Shown here piece after piece: positions 8,519 through 18,230 of a stretch of 64,000 bases of DNA. The stretch's first letter is position 1, and each line of letters starts with the position of its first letter. Location of the stretch: the NCBI RefSeq assembly GCF_003058165.1, contig NZ_QBUC01000003.1, positions 62,001 to 126,000 on the forward strand, read 5' to 3'. The position numbers and the translations under genes are program-made. The notes beneath the pieces were generated by a model. It saw nothing but the letters and a program-made list of their open reading frames with translations. It ran no database searches and was not told the origin of the DNA. Origin of the DNA: Paenisporosarcina sp. OV554. GTDB taxonomy: Bacteria; Bacillota; Bacilli; Bacillales_A; Planococcaceae.

Positions 8519-11500
8519 TTAAGGTTGCACCACCGTCATATAACGTGGTTTTGTTGTGATCTTTAGTCCCGTTTCAATTTCTTCCATCTCTGCGATCACT
8601 TTATATTTCCCACTAGGTAGATCAGCAGATGGAGTCCATTTTATATAAGCAGTCTCTGTATTCGCTTCTTTATAAGTATGAACCACTTTTCCTTCAGGAT
8701 CTTGGATTGTAATGGTCCAGTTCAATTTTTTCAAGCCAATTCCCAAAATATGACCTGGCTCCTTTTGCGTTATTGGTCTAGCCCATACATCCCACGCTGA
8801 AAGGAATAAAAACTCATTTAAATACGAGTGATCTCCGTATATTTCAAAAGTGACATTACCTGCCCAGTCAAATGGCACTACGATTACACTTTTCGGTTCT
8901 GTATTTACTATTAAGGACGATTGTGTTGCAGAAATAGGTTTATAAATGCCATCGACATAAACCATCGATTTTGTTAAGCCGCTCCCCCCTGCATTATCCT
9001 TCATGTCCCAACTAATCAGATACTTATTTTCTGGTGTTTTGTTGACTTGAATATTTTCTACTTTTGGTGCAACAGAATCTACACTAATTGGGAGCTTAAT
9101 CGTTTGTGGTCGTGCTCCTTCATAATCTAATGTGCTCTCTATAATAAATTGATACTTTCCGTCCGGAACGTATTTTCCATCCTCTGATTTCAAATCCCAT
9201 CCATATCCAGGATTAAAGTACTCGCTTCTTGTCATTACATTTTTTCTGAATTTCCATGGTTCTCCTGTTATAGTACCTTGACTGTAATCTCCAAGATAAC
9301 GAACTCGATTACCTGATGCATCTTCAATGTACATTTGCACCAGTTTTACATTGCGCAAGGTGGTAAACATCGAATAAACACCTTGATTCGCAGCATGTGG
9401 AGAGTTGGCCATTCTTTCTTCTGCGAATGTTTTGGTCACTTTATCATAACCAAGTGCTATAGCTGGTTTGCCAAGCCAATTTTTATTACCATAGTATGGA
9501 AATAGAGCTGTTTCTTGTAAAAACGCATTTTTGTCCCACATCGGTGCATCTAAGTTCTGAGGTTGATCCCAGTCTCCATAAAAGGCCATATACGGAATAG
9601 TTAAAGACGGAATCGAAGCTTGATCTCCATTTTTCGGAACAAAGCGAACAAATCCTTCAACAAATATATTTTTCTTCAATCCATCTGGAAGTTTAATATC
9701 CACCTCTAAATCTTGCAGATGACCTTTTTTCACGGTAAAGGTGGCAGGTGTTTTGTCGCTAAAATCTTTTCCGTTGATTTTCGCTGTTGCTCCTTCGACC
9801 CGCTTACTTGTTAGCTTTAGCACTTCCATCGTTTTATCAATTTTCCCATCGCGATTTAAATCTAGATCTTTCTGCTCGGTATCATCGGTTAAAAGATCTA
9901 GATAAACATCATAGGTAATCTCTTCTTGAGAAGATTTACCAGTTAACGCCTCTAACTCCAGCATAAATTTTACTTTATCTTGCTTTATCTCTTTTAACTC
10001 CACAGCAGCTGCATTTTCTGGCTTAGCAAACTTATCTTTGACTAATACAGGTGTTTTTAGTGCATTAGCAATCTGCATCATCCCTGAGCCTTGTTTACGT
10101 GGTGAATATGGAATTTTACTTTCTGTTGTAGGGTCCATTAAGATTTGAGCTGTATTCATCAAAGCTGTTTTCGCTCGATAAATAGCATCTGAACCTCTCG
10201 TCACGCCTTTTTCATAGAGCGACTGTAACACTAGAGCTCCTGCACCCGCTACATGTGGCGAAGCCATCGAAGTTCCGCTATACGTGTCATATTTGTTATC
10301 CATGACAGTAGAATAAATCTTACCACCAGGTGCGGTGATTTCAGGCTTAAAATCAAGGGTATGTGGTGCTCCAATTGATGAGAATGCAGACATTGTTCCC
10401 TTGGTATTATTATCGATTAAAGTTCCTTTACCCACTTTAACCTTAATCTTTTCACCACTTTTCAAACGTTGAATTAAGTCCTTTCCTTCAGCAATCCCAG
10501 TACTAATTCCTGGAATATTGCCATAAGGTGAAAATAGTAATTTGGCATAATTTCCTAGTGTATCTAAAGGTACCATTATTACTCCTTTTGCTTGATTCTG
10601 TTGGGTAGGAGATTGTATGTATTGTTCACTACCCGCCCATTGTTGTTCTGCAACCACGATTTTGCCTTTTACATCTTTTCCAGCGAAATCCTCGGTCCTA
10701 CCATAACCTACATAAACTAACTCAATCTCTTCACCTGGAGCAAAGACATCTGCCATTTGAACAGAACCTGCATGGCGTTTGTAAATAAGTGGTTTCCCAT
10801 CTGGAAGAGTAAGTGTGTCCATATGGATTTTATCATTTTCATAAGAAGCTACTTGTAAAGCATATGGACTTGAACCAGGTGCTCCTACTACTCCAATATC
10901 AGGATTTTGAGCATAGGGTGGATGATTATAAGTGACGGATCCACTTTTGGTACTGTAAAATGCGTTTCCACCTGCTGCTACTACTAATACTCCTTGTTCT
11001 GTAGCAATACGAACTGCTTTTTGGATAGGATTGTTCTCATCCACAAAATCAGCATCAGACCCTAAGCTTAAGTTGATGACATCGGCATCCATTTCAACCG
11101 CATGATTGATTCCTGCTATGATATCGTCTGCAAATGCCCCATTCCAATAATCGGAAAATACTTTTTCCACTAGGATCTGCACATCGGGTGCAATCCCTTT
11201 TACCCCGTCGATTTCATCGGTTCCATTGGCCCCAATCGTTCCAGCTACATGCATTCCATGTGATGTAGCATATGGAAGAACATCTTGATCTCGGTCAGCC
11301 CAATCGTAACCAGCTGGTACTTTATCTGAATACCAGCGATCTTCTACAGCTGTTTCAGCTAATTTTTCTTGAATATTAGTAGAGTTCCACTTGGCTTTCG
11401 CTTTTCCTCTGTCAGACATAGTAAGATCTTGATGGCGATAGTCCACTCCGGTATCGACAACAGCAACCACCATCCCCTCACCATGGTAACCGAACTCTTC

Positions 11501-12031
11501 CCATACTTTTTTCGCTTGTACCATGGATTTACTAGTGCTCATCGTTTGTTGATAAGTCACTGCAATATGAACACTAGCCACTCCAGATAGTTTTTCGATT
11601 TCTTTGATATTTTTGAACTCTGTATCCATACTGAAGCCATTAATACCTGTTACAAAGTGATGTCGCTCTTTCACATTCCACTTTTTCGTTTCTTTCATCT
11701 CTTGGATTAATGATTTTTGAGCTTGCTTTAATTTTTTCTTTTCAGATTCATTTCCCTTGGCACTGTGTACAGGTTCTCCTGTCATTTCCACAATCACTCG
11801 TACAGAATCGTTAGGAGCATATTGAGTATCAACTGGCTTGTGGGCTTGGTCTACTGTCCCTGTTTCATCTGTAGTTGCTTCTGTTAAATTAGACTCAAAT
11901 ACTTGGTTGGTCAATTGTGACTCGGTTGATGTGTCATTCGTTTCCGCAAAAACTGTGATTGATGAAAGAAGTAAGGATGTTACAGCTGCAGTAGTCATCA
12001 CTTTAAATGCCTTTAATTTACTCTTGGTCAT
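8519..12031 (-). CDS. Secreted subtilisin-like serine protease (S8, Vpr-like multi-domain)
   Basis: 1170 residues. A signal peptide (1-29, cut near VFAE) and an I9-type inhibitory prodomain (about 75-160) precede the catalytic domain with Asp193 (VVDTGVDYRH), His258 (SHGMHVAGTIG) and Ser588 (GTSMASPHVAG). A PA domain is inserted between His and Ser at about 425-540. C-terminal beta-rich Fn3-like modules follow (about 680-1170), with the line DLDLNRDGKIDK near 740 resembling a calcium loop. No LPxTG or S-layer anchor is seen, so it is probably released. Extracellular proteolysis for nutrition is the likely job. ATG has AAGGAGAG upstream. Confidence 0.9.
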   Translation of the reverse strand: MTKSKLKAFKVMTTAAVTSLLLSSITVFAETNDTSTESQLTNQVFESNLTEATTDETGTVDQAHKPVDTQYAPNDSVRVIVEMTGEPVHSAKGNESEKKKLKQAQKSLIQEMKETKKWNVKERHHFVTGINGFSMDTEFKNIKEIEKLSGVASVHIAVTYQQTMSTSKSMVQAKKVWEEFGYHGEGMVVAVVDTGVDYRHQDLTMSDRGKAKAKWNSTNIQEKLAETAVEDRWYSDKVPAGYDWADRDQDVLPYATSHGMHVAGTIGANGTDEIDGVKGIAPDVQILVEKVFSDYWNGAFADDIIAGINHAVEMDADVINLSLGSDADFVDENNPIQKAVRIATEQGVLVVAAGGNAFYSTKSGSVTYNHPPYAQNPDIGVVGAPGSSPYALQVASYENDKIHMDTLTLPDGKPLIYKRHAGSVQMADVFAPGEEIELVYVGYGRTEDFAGKDVKGKIVVAEQQWAGSEQYIQSPTQQNQAKGVIMVPLDTLGNYAKLLFSPYGNIPGISTGIAEGKDLIQRLKSGEKIKVKVGKGTLIDNNTKGTMSAFSSIGAPHTLDFKPEITAPGGKIYSTVMDNKYDTYSGTSMASPHVAGAGALVLQSLYEKGVTRGSDAIYRAKTALMNTAQILMDPTTESKIPYSPRKQGSGMMQIANALKTPVLVKDKFAKPENAAAVELKEIKQDKVKFMLELEALTGKSSQEEITYDVYLDLLTDDTEQKDLDLNRDGKIDKTMEVLKLTSKRVEGATAKINGKDFSDKTPATFTVKKGHLQDLEVDIKLPDGLKKNIFVEGFVRFVPKNGDQASIPSLTIPYMAFYGDWDQPQNLDAPMWDKNAFLQETALFPYYGNKNWLGKPAIALGYDKVTKTFAEERMANSPHAANQGVYSMFTTLRNVKLVQMYIEDASGNRVRYLGDYSQGTITGEPWKFRKNVMTRSEYFNPGYGWDLKSEDGKYVPDGKYQFIIESTLDYEGARPQTIKLPISVDSVAPKVENIQVNKTPENKYLISWDMKDNAGGSGLTKSMVYVDGIYKPISATQSSLIVNTEPKSVIVVPFDWAGNVTFEIYGDHSYLNEFLFLSAWDVWARPITQKEPGHILGIGLKKLNWTITIQDPEGKVVHTYKEANTETAYIKWTPSADLPSGKYKVIAEMEEIETGLKITTKPRYMTVVQP

Positions 12032-12061
12032 TTACATCTCTCCTTTTTTTATTTATCTTTG

Positions 12062-12415
12062 AGTTTTATAATTATTTCACTACAATTATGAGTTTAGGAA
12101 TTTAATAAAATTATGGAATAACGCATAATGCTAACCCTACTGAGTGAATAATTACACTACAAATTGTACATACAACATAAAAAACAGTAAATTGGGGGAA
12201 TATAGCATAGTTCGATAGTAGTTCGATAGATTTATATGTAAAAAATCCCATAAAAAGATTGTCATTTAAAATAGAATTTTAAGTTATTATCAGGAAAAAT
12301 ATTTCTGATTTTGTCGAAATCAAAAATATTAGTGAGAGTATTTTCTCTTAAATTGGGGAAAATAAACATAATCGGTATAATTTTATGAAAATTCAAAAAT
12401 ATATTTTATTAAAAT
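12062..12415. other. AT-rich gap upstream of the protease
   Basis: About 350 bp without a credible gene. It should hold the protease promoter, but I could not choose a convincing -35/-10 pair. The decamer AGTTCGATAG occurs twice in tandem near 12209-12229. Confidence 0.4.
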
Positions 12416-12451
12416 GTGGATAAAGAACTAGAAACGTATATGGTATTTTGG

Positions 12452-12756
12452 TCATGTATTCATTATGTAGATGGTGGAGTGTCTACGACGCTCATTATAA
12501 AAGCTAATAATGTAATTTGTTATAGCTTTACGTGCTTCAGCTCGGGTTTTAAATTTTGTACGATAAATCAATTCTTTCTTGATTGTGGCATGAAAAGACT
12601 CAATACAAGCATTTTCATAAGAATCACCTTTACGGCTCATGCTAATTTGAATGTCATGTTCAAGTAATTTATCAACGTAATCCGTCGAACAGTATTGAGC
12701 TCCACGATCTGAATGATGAATGGTGCGGCTAGCGCAAATGTTCGATAAACAACAGT
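12452..12756 (-). pseudogene. IS3-family transposase (OrfB) remnant
   Basis: The minus strand reads SNICASRTIHHSDRGAQYC, then MSRKGDSYENACIESFHATIKKEL and SFYNERRRHSTIY, i.e. the second Asp (HHSDRG) and the Glu region (NACIESFHATIKKEL) of the DDE integrase core of IS3-family elements. The N-terminal half, OrfA and the first catalytic Asp are absent, and the C-terminus ends early after HSTIYIMNT. No terminal inverted repeats are apparent. A dead fragment between the protease and the polysaccharide operon. Confidence 0.85.
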
Positions 12757-12775
12757 ATTGATTAACAATTCCAAA

Positions 12776-12809
12776 TAAAAAAACCTGCTACTTTATAGTA
12801 GTAGGCAGG
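12776..12809 (-). terminator. Terminator of the exopolysaccharide operon
   Basis: On the minus strand CCTGC...GCAGG with an inner CTACTATAAAGTAG helix is followed by TTTTTTT, just beyond the deacetylase stop codon. Confidence 0.75.
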
Positions 12810-13796
12810 CTATTCATTCACAAATTGAATTTTTTCAGTTGCTTCCTTCATGGTTAAACTTTGAAAAGCATAGCGTTTTTTTAGTAGCTCTACATGTTCG
12901 AGTATGTCACGTAAAAAGTTGATATTTTCATCTATGTTTTTTCCGAAATTGTGAGGGTGCCACCAAAGATGATAAACTTCTCCTTTTTGAGCTGCATATG
13001 TGAGACTATTTTTTATACGTTTTAAACGGGATCGCTCCAACAGTTTAAGACTTCTACTGTAGGGACGAAGAAAACGGCTGGAAGGTAGGTTAACTATTGG
13101 TTCTTTATTGACTGTATTTAACTGATAAGTATGGTGCCCTGTTAAGTTCACGTAATGATCCACTAATCTTGCAGCTCTTTTCACTGGATGTTGTTGACTA
13201 AGGTTACTTGCTTCATATAGCCAATTTGTTTCATTTCCACGATAGCTCGTAACCCCGTGCTTTTTACATATTTCTAAATAACTCTGTTGCGTTTGATTTC
13301 GAGGGAAAATAAAGGAATGCATGTTAATACTTTTTTGATAAAACACATATTTTGCGGCCATCAGATCAGCTTCGAATTCTTCTGGCGATTGACCATCCTC
13401 TAAACAATAATAATGTGAAAAAGTATGTGTGCCGATTTCTTGATTAGGCGTATCCATTATTTTTTGGACTAAAGACGAACCAAAATGGTAAGGATCTAAC
13501 TCTTCATTTTCCCCGACCTTATCCATCTTTTCGTATGGAGAGAATATCGGATGATTATAAGAAGGTTTTATATCAGGCAAGTTTGCTAGTAATTCGTCTT
13601 TATTATCAAAACATAATAAACCAACAATTCCCCAAGTTGAATGGACATCATAGGAGTTAAATAACTCTAATATTCGAGGGATTGCTTTTCTTGCACCTAG
13701 CAGTCGATCTCCATACTGTTCGAGAGAAAATACATCATGTACGCCCCAGTTCAATTCAAAATCAAGTGACACAAGTAAGGTTCCTGGTTGAGTCAT
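12810..13796 (-). CDS. Polysaccharide deacetylase-family protein
   Basis: 328 residues with the NodB-like carbohydrate esterase fold: SLDFELNWG supplies the catalytic/metal Asp12 and THTFSHYY the His124/His128 metal pair. No signal peptide is present, so it would act on a cytoplasmic or lipid-linked intermediate, or be membrane-associated. It is the last gene of the operon and its start overlaps the previous stop by 4 nt (ATGA), indicating translational coupling. N-deacetylation of an amino-sugar in the polymer is the likely role. Confidence 0.85.
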   Translation of the reverse strand: MTQPGTLLVSLDFELNWGVHDVFSLEQYGDRLLGARKAIPRILELFNSYDVHSTWGIVGLLCFDNKDELLANLPDIKPSYNHPIFSPYEKMDKVGENEELDPYHFGSSLVQKIMDTPNQEIGTHTFSHYYCLEDGQSPEEFEADLMAAKYVFYQKSINMHSFIFPRNQTQQSYLEICKKHGVTSYRGNETNWLYEASNLSQQHPVKRAARLVDHYVNLTGHHTYQLNTVNKEPIVNLPSSRFLRPYSRSLKLLERSRLKRIKNSLTYAAQKGEVYHLWWHPHNFGKNIDENINFLRDILEHVELLKKRYAFQSLTMKEATEKIQFVNE

Positions 13797-14560
13797 CGAT
13801 TTTTATAAGGAGAATTCATCTTTACTTTCCGAATCCACAAAACGAATTTCCCTATCCTATTATTTGATGCATAGCCGGAATATGCTTTCACAACTTCTCC
13901 TCCAAAGCCAATTTTAAATTGACGAATGTTTTCGTCATTCGTTAGGCTACCTAAATCGTAAATAGCATGACCATATTGTTTAAACCATAATATATTTTTC
14001 CAAAGTAAATATCGGCTTGCCAAACTATATAGACGTTTTATTTCGGGTACGTCGTTTTTCCGGAAATGAGAAGCAGAATAAAGTGTTAATGCTCGAATGC
14101 AATCAGTTAAATAAACCCGATAACAAAAAACCTCATCTTGATCGTTTAAAATTTTACTGATAATGAGTGCATTTTTGTCGCGTAGTAATTGTAAAGTTTT
14201 CAAGTGAAATGAATTACATTGATGTGTGTTTTTATCTTTAGCAAAATGATTGTAATATTGTTGGAATTTTAGTAACTCTTCATTGGATGGATGTTTTTCG
14301 ATGAAATGTGTGAATGATTTGGTAGTAGCTTGCTTTATTTGACTGCGGTTTGATTTTTTCAATTTCCGAAAAAGGTCCTCTTCTGATAAGGTCAAATCGA
14401 TTTGGTAGGTTTCTTGTTCTTGTAAAGTAGGAAGTGGACGAAGAGCATTTGTATAACTAATTATCGATGATTCTGGTTTACTTTCTGTGTTCTCAGCATA
14501 ATAAATGTGTGTCATTTTCACATTCCAACTTTTTCGTAATAGGGTAATAATCAAGGTCAC
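13793..14560 (-). CDS. FemAB/GNAT-like acyltransferase, exopolysaccharide-linked
   Basis: 255 residues. The N-terminal part (SEEDLFRKLKKSNRSQIKQA) and the C-terminal part (DLGSLTNDENIRQFKIGFGGEVV) match the pattern of FemAB-type or GNAT-like transferases, where a R/K-S-x-R-N/S-x-I/V-K segment precedes the second half-domain. Catalytic residues cannot be assigned by eye. ATGA overlaps on both sides tie it to its neighbours. It may add an acyl or aminoacyl group to a sugar of the polymer; this is inference. Confidence 0.6.
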   Translation of the reverse strand: MTLIITLLRKSWNVKMTHIYYAENTESKPESSIISYTNALRPLPTLQEQETYQIDLTLSEEDLFRKLKKSNRSQIKQATTKSFTHFIEKHPSNEELLKFQQYYNHFAKDKNTHQCNSFHLKTLQLLRDKNALIISKILNDQDEVFCYRVYLTDCIRALTLYSASHFRKNDVPEIKRLYSLASRYLLWKNILWFKQYGHAIYDLGSLTNDENIRQFKIGFGGEVVKAYSGYASNNRIGKFVLWIRKVKMNSPYKNR

Positions 14561-16188
14561 TCCTCAGGTGTGTCGATGGTTGAAATGTGTGTATTTGACT
14601 TGGTAAACATATGTGTTTTTTTAATCCTGTTAACGTGTTTGAACCCTAACTGATGTAAGTGTTTATTTACGATTTCATCTTTCTTCGATGTATATAGAAA
14701 AATATCTTTAGCTTTTTGTTCATTACGAAGGTATGAACAAATGTTTGTAAGGTTATGAAATTGCCACTCTCCTATAAAGACACTTTGTTTAGGCAGTGGT
14801 TGTAAATAACCAACTTCGTCAACTCGAATTAACTTCGGGTGAATCCAAAACATCGAAAACTTCGAATCACTATATGGGATAAACCCATTGTAAAATCGTT
14901 TGTTTATTCGCGATAGATTATGATGTCTTTTTTTAGCGTTCGGATAAACCAACTTTTCAAAATCGGCTAAGTTCTCATTTCCTTGGCTCTGTTTGTAAAT
15001 ATCTACTGTTTTTCTTGAGTATATCTTTCCTGCTAATTTCCCACAGGCTTGAACCCACTCTGTAAACTTAGCATTTTTAATAAAAGAATATTTACTACCG
15101 ATGAATTCTCGTTTAAACAAAACAATTTTATAATTTTTTTTTAGCGTTTCTTTTATATGTCCTTTTCCTTTTGTCAGGAAAAAAATCATCTTCGATTGCC
15201 AACTATCAGTGGAAAAGATGAAGTTATTTGTATAATCAACTGCCGAATTCCATTCAAATTTATAAGGTTCATAGCCAATACTTAAATCGAATTTCTTAAT
15301 TGCTTTATTAGGGCTGCTGACAATTAATTCTTTTTCTAATATTGTTCCTGGACCATAAATTCCATAATCGTCATCGTGGCCAATTACGTACCCAATGTAT
15401 CTGCCTCTACACGATAAACCATATGAAAAAGCAATCATTTGATTATCTAAATATAAGCTCTCCACTTTTGCTTGCATGGGGCCTTCAGAAATATTAACTA
15501 AAGCACGATAAAAATTTTTGTGCTCATCATTTGTGAATCCACTAGTATCTAACTTATATCTCCAATGTCGATCATGTAGCGCAAATACTTCATCAATTTC
15601 ATTTGGACTACTCGTCGATACTTTCACTTCGCCTAAATAACTAAGTCTTTTTTCTCTTCGATCGAGTCCATGTAGTTTTCTTCTTTTTTTCATATACGCT
15701 TCTAAATTAATAGATTCCATATTAATAAAAGGTGTTACTACTGAAAATACAGTAGGTGTACATTTCCGTTTGGCTAAGTATAAACTCAACATATTAGTTG
15801 TTGGACTACTTGATAATAATCCATGTAAATTGAAAATACAGTCCGGCATCTTTTCCAATAACCGATCGAAAACAAATTGAATCGTTTCTTCCCTGTCCTT
15901 ATCATAGACAATGATGTCCATGTAATTCGCTTCACCACAGGCTATAAATTCAATCATGATGGTATTCCATTTACGAGTAAATTGAAAAGGAAAAAAGGCT
16001 ATGACTTGATCGTTTTTTTCTACGACAATCATTTCAACTCTTCGCTTTTCGCCAATGTACCTCCACCAATTTTCTACCCATTTAAATTCGATAAAAGGAT
16101 TATCATTGTTATTTTCTTCTAATATATGATCCCAGATTTTCTGAAAGGGCATCAATTGTTCCAATGAACGAATATGATAGAATTTCAT
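14557..16188 (-). CDS. BcsL/CelD-type GNAT acetyltransferase
   Basis: 543 residues, longer than the usual 350-400. The core resembles Acetyltransf_6 (BcsL/CelD) proteins: an N-terminal GNAT-like half with NPFIEFKWVENWW and FFPFQFTRKWNTIMIEFIACGEANYMDIIV (about 32-95), then the second half ending in FDLSIGYEPYKFEWN near 315. About 200 further residues (340-543) have no recognisable domain. It sits among sugar-polymer genes, where such proteins are thought to acylate the polymer. Substrate unknown. Confidence 0.7.
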   Translation of the reverse strand: MKFYHIRSLEQLMPFQKIWDHILEENNNDNPFIEFKWVENWWRYIGEKRRVEMIVVEKNDQVIAFFPFQFTRKWNTIMIEFIACGEANYMDIIVYDKDREETIQFVFDRLLEKMPDCIFNLHGLLSSSPTTNMLSLYLAKRKCTPTVFSVVTPFINMESINLEAYMKKRRKLHGLDRREKRLSYLGEVKVSTSSPNEIDEVFALHDRHWRYKLDTSGFTNDEHKNFYRALVNISEGPMQAKVESLYLDNQMIAFSYGLSCRGRYIGYVIGHDDDYGIYGPGTILEKELIVSSPNKAIKKFDLSIGYEPYKFEWNSAVDYTNNFIFSTDSWQSKMIFFLTKGKGHIKETLKKNYKIVLFKREFIGSKYSFIKNAKFTEWVQACGKLAGKIYSRKTVDIYKQSQGNENLADFEKLVYPNAKKRHHNLSRINKRFYNGFIPYSDSKFSMFWIHPKLIRVDEVGYLQPLPKQSVFIGEWQFHNLTNICSYLRNEQKAKDIFLYTSKKDEIVNKHLHQLGFKHVNRIKKTHMFTKSNTHISTIDTPEE

Positions 16189-16203
16189 TTTGTCCTCCCC
16201 TTA

Positions 16204-17118
16204 TTAAATCTTAAGTTGATAAGTAGATATTGTTTCCTTCAATCCTTCTTGCAGTGAATACGAATTTTTCCATTCAAACTCTTTCTTTGCTTTTTCATTA
16301 TCTAAAACACTTTGCTGAATCTCTCCTTGTCGCAAAGGATACTTAAGTGGGTCCATACTAATTCCAGCAAGTGAGGAGGTTATTGAAAAAAGATCGTTAA
16401 TTGATGTTTCAGAACAAGAGCTAATATTATAAACCCCAGTTTTTGTACTTTCAATCGCTTTCATGCAAGCCGTCGCCACGTCTTTCACATATACAAAATC
16501 ACGTGTCTGCTGACCACCATAAATTGCTATTTCCTCACCATTGATTAATTGGTTGATAAAAATTGATACAACACCCGCTTCACCTAGTGGATTTTGACGC
16601 GGACCGTAGACATTCGAAAAACGTAAGATACAAAAAGGTAGATCAAATAAACTTTCATATAGCTGGACGTATTGCTCACCAGCCCATTTTGAAAGAGCAT
16701 AAAAGGATAATGGATTTACTGGAGATTTTTCATTGACTGGCAATTCTTCTGGATTACCATAGACAGCTGCTGACGAAGCCAACACGATCTTTTTGACATG
16801 ATGAATTCTTGCATGCTCTAATATTCTTAAAGTTCCTAGTATATTTATTTCACCATCAGCAACAGGATCTTCTAAAGATTTCATTACAGATGCCTGCGCA
16901 GCTAAATGAATTACCATATCTGGCATCTCTATTTCGAATACCTTTTTCAAATGAATATCATTAATATCAACCTGATATACTTTGCAATCATCGGAGATAT
17001 TATCAATGTTCCCAGAACTGAAATTATCCACTACAACAACTTCATAGTTGTGAGCTAGACACTCTTCCACAACATGTGAACCAATAAACCCTGCTCCCCC
17101 GGTAATAAGCACTTTCAT
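16204..17118 (-). CDS. NAD-dependent sugar-nucleotide epimerase/dehydratase (GalE-like)
   Basis: 304 residues of an extended short-chain dehydrogenase. GGAGFIGSHVVEE at 7-19 is the NAD loop; SSAAVYG near 114 and YALSK near 138 give the Ser, Tyr and Lys of the active site; RFSNVYGPRQNP is the substrate loop. It probably interconverts UDP-hexoses or UDP-HexNAc to supply a sugar for the polymer. The A of its ATG is shared with the upstream glycosyltransferase stop (1-nt overlap). Confidence 0.88.
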   Translation of the reverse strand: MKVLITGGAGFIGSHVVEECLAHNYEVVVVDNFSSGNIDNISDDCKVYQVDINDIHLKKVFEIEMPDMVIHLAAQASVMKSLEDPVADGEINILGTLRILEHARIHHVKKIVLASSAAVYGNPEELPVNEKSPVNPLSFYALSKWAGEQYVQLYESLFDLPFCILRFSNVYGPRQNPLGEAGVVSIFINQLINGEEIAIYGGQQTRDFVYVKDVATACMKAIESTKTGVYNISSCSETSINDLFSITSSLAGISMDPLKYPLRQGEIQQSVLDNEKAKKEFEWKNSYSLQEGLKETISTYQLKI

Positions 17119-18230
17119 TAAGTTTTCCCCTTTAGTAATTGATTTTGAACGACCGATTCATATACGTCCTTTGTCTCAATAAGCATTCTGTCAAATGTAA
17201 ATTTCTCAAAAAATAACTCCCTGCTTCTGTGCCCCATCGATTCTCTTAGTGAAACATCGGTAATTAACTGGGTCAGCCGTCGAATAAGTGGTTGTTCTTT
17301 TCCTTTTGGAATTAAGAAACCATTATCTGAATCAATTACGGCTTCTTTCACACCACCAACGTCCGTTGCAATAATCGGTAGTCCAGCTTGCATCGCTTCC
17401 AAAATACTTAATGGCAACCCTTCATAATCAGATAACAAAACAAAGAGTTGTGATTTACTTAATGGAATCTCAATATTATTCATGTCACCATAAAACAAGA
17501 CTCTATCGTGTAAATTGCGTTTTTCAACATAGCCACGAGCTTCGTCTAACTTTGTACCATCTCCTATGAATGATAATCGCCAAGGCAAATCACGTAATTT
17601 TTCACATGCTCGAATTAAGTTTAATTGCCTTTTGGGTACATCGAACCGAGCAACCATTAATATATCTACTAAGGCATTATTGCGATTAGGGTTCGTTATA
17701 GGCTTAAGAGGCAAGACACCATTATGTACGGTTTTCATTTTGTGCATAGGTAAGACCTGATTAGAGTCAGCAAGATGGCGATCATAATGAGAGACAGTAA
17801 TCACTTGATCAGTTATCTTCCCTATCGCTTTTTCAATAGCTATATAAAATCTTCTTTTTTTAGGTGCAACTCCTTCGGTGAATGCCCATCCATGCGCAGT
17901 AAAAACAGTAGGTATACGAAGCGACCATGCAGCAACACGGCCAATCAAGCCAGCTTTTGATGAATGAGTAGCAACTACGTCCGGCTTTGTTTCTTTTAAA
18001 ATCTTGCGAACTTCAAAGATGGCTTGTACATCGTAAAACGGATTGAGTTCCCTTTTTAAAGAAGGGCTTATGTAACAATGTACGTCTAATTTATGATTTG
18101 TAGACTTTCCTGCACCTGTAATGATAACGACTTCAGACCCCAAGGCTGCTAAATGGTTCGACAAATCACGAACGTGCACTTGAGCACCACCAATAGTGTC
18201 CATTCGAGTAATCACTTGTGCAATCTTCAC
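17118..18230 (-). CDS. Glycosyltransferase family 4
   Basis: 370 residues, GT-B fold. The N-terminal acceptor lobe starts IAQVITRMDTIGGAQVHVRDL; the donor lobe contains MVARFDVPKRQ, FIGDG, LLSDYEGLPLSILEAMQAGLP (the EX7E motif near 270-280) and ATDVGGVKEAV. It transfers a nucleotide-activated sugar to the lipid-linked repeat unit on the cytoplasmic face. It is the only ordinary glycosyltransferase in the operon besides the initiating transferase, so the repeat unit may be short or other enzymes may be encoded elsewhere. Confidence 0.9.
   Translation of the reverse strand: MKIAQVITRMDTIGGAQVHVRDLSNHLAALGSEVVIITGAGKSTNHKLDVHCYISPSLKRELNPFYDVQAIFEVRKILKETKPDVVATHSSKAGLIGRVAAWSLRIPTVFTAHGWAFTEGVAPKKRRFYIAIEKAIGKITDQVITVSHYDRHLADSNQVLPMHKMKTVHNGVLPLKPITNPNRNNALVDILMVARFDVPKRQLNLIRACEKLRDLPWRLSFIGDGTKLDEARGYVEKRNLHDRVLFYGDMNNIEIPLSKSQLFVLLSDYEGLPLSILEAMQAGLPIIATDVGGVKEAVIDSDNGFLIPKGKEQPLIRRLTQLITDVSLRESMGHRSRELFFEKFTFDRMLIETKDVYESVVQNQLLKGKT

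Noticed and set aside
12416-12667. 83-codon plus-strand frame
   Set aside because: Complement of the IS3 transposase remnant, whose minus-strand reading has clear DDE motifs.
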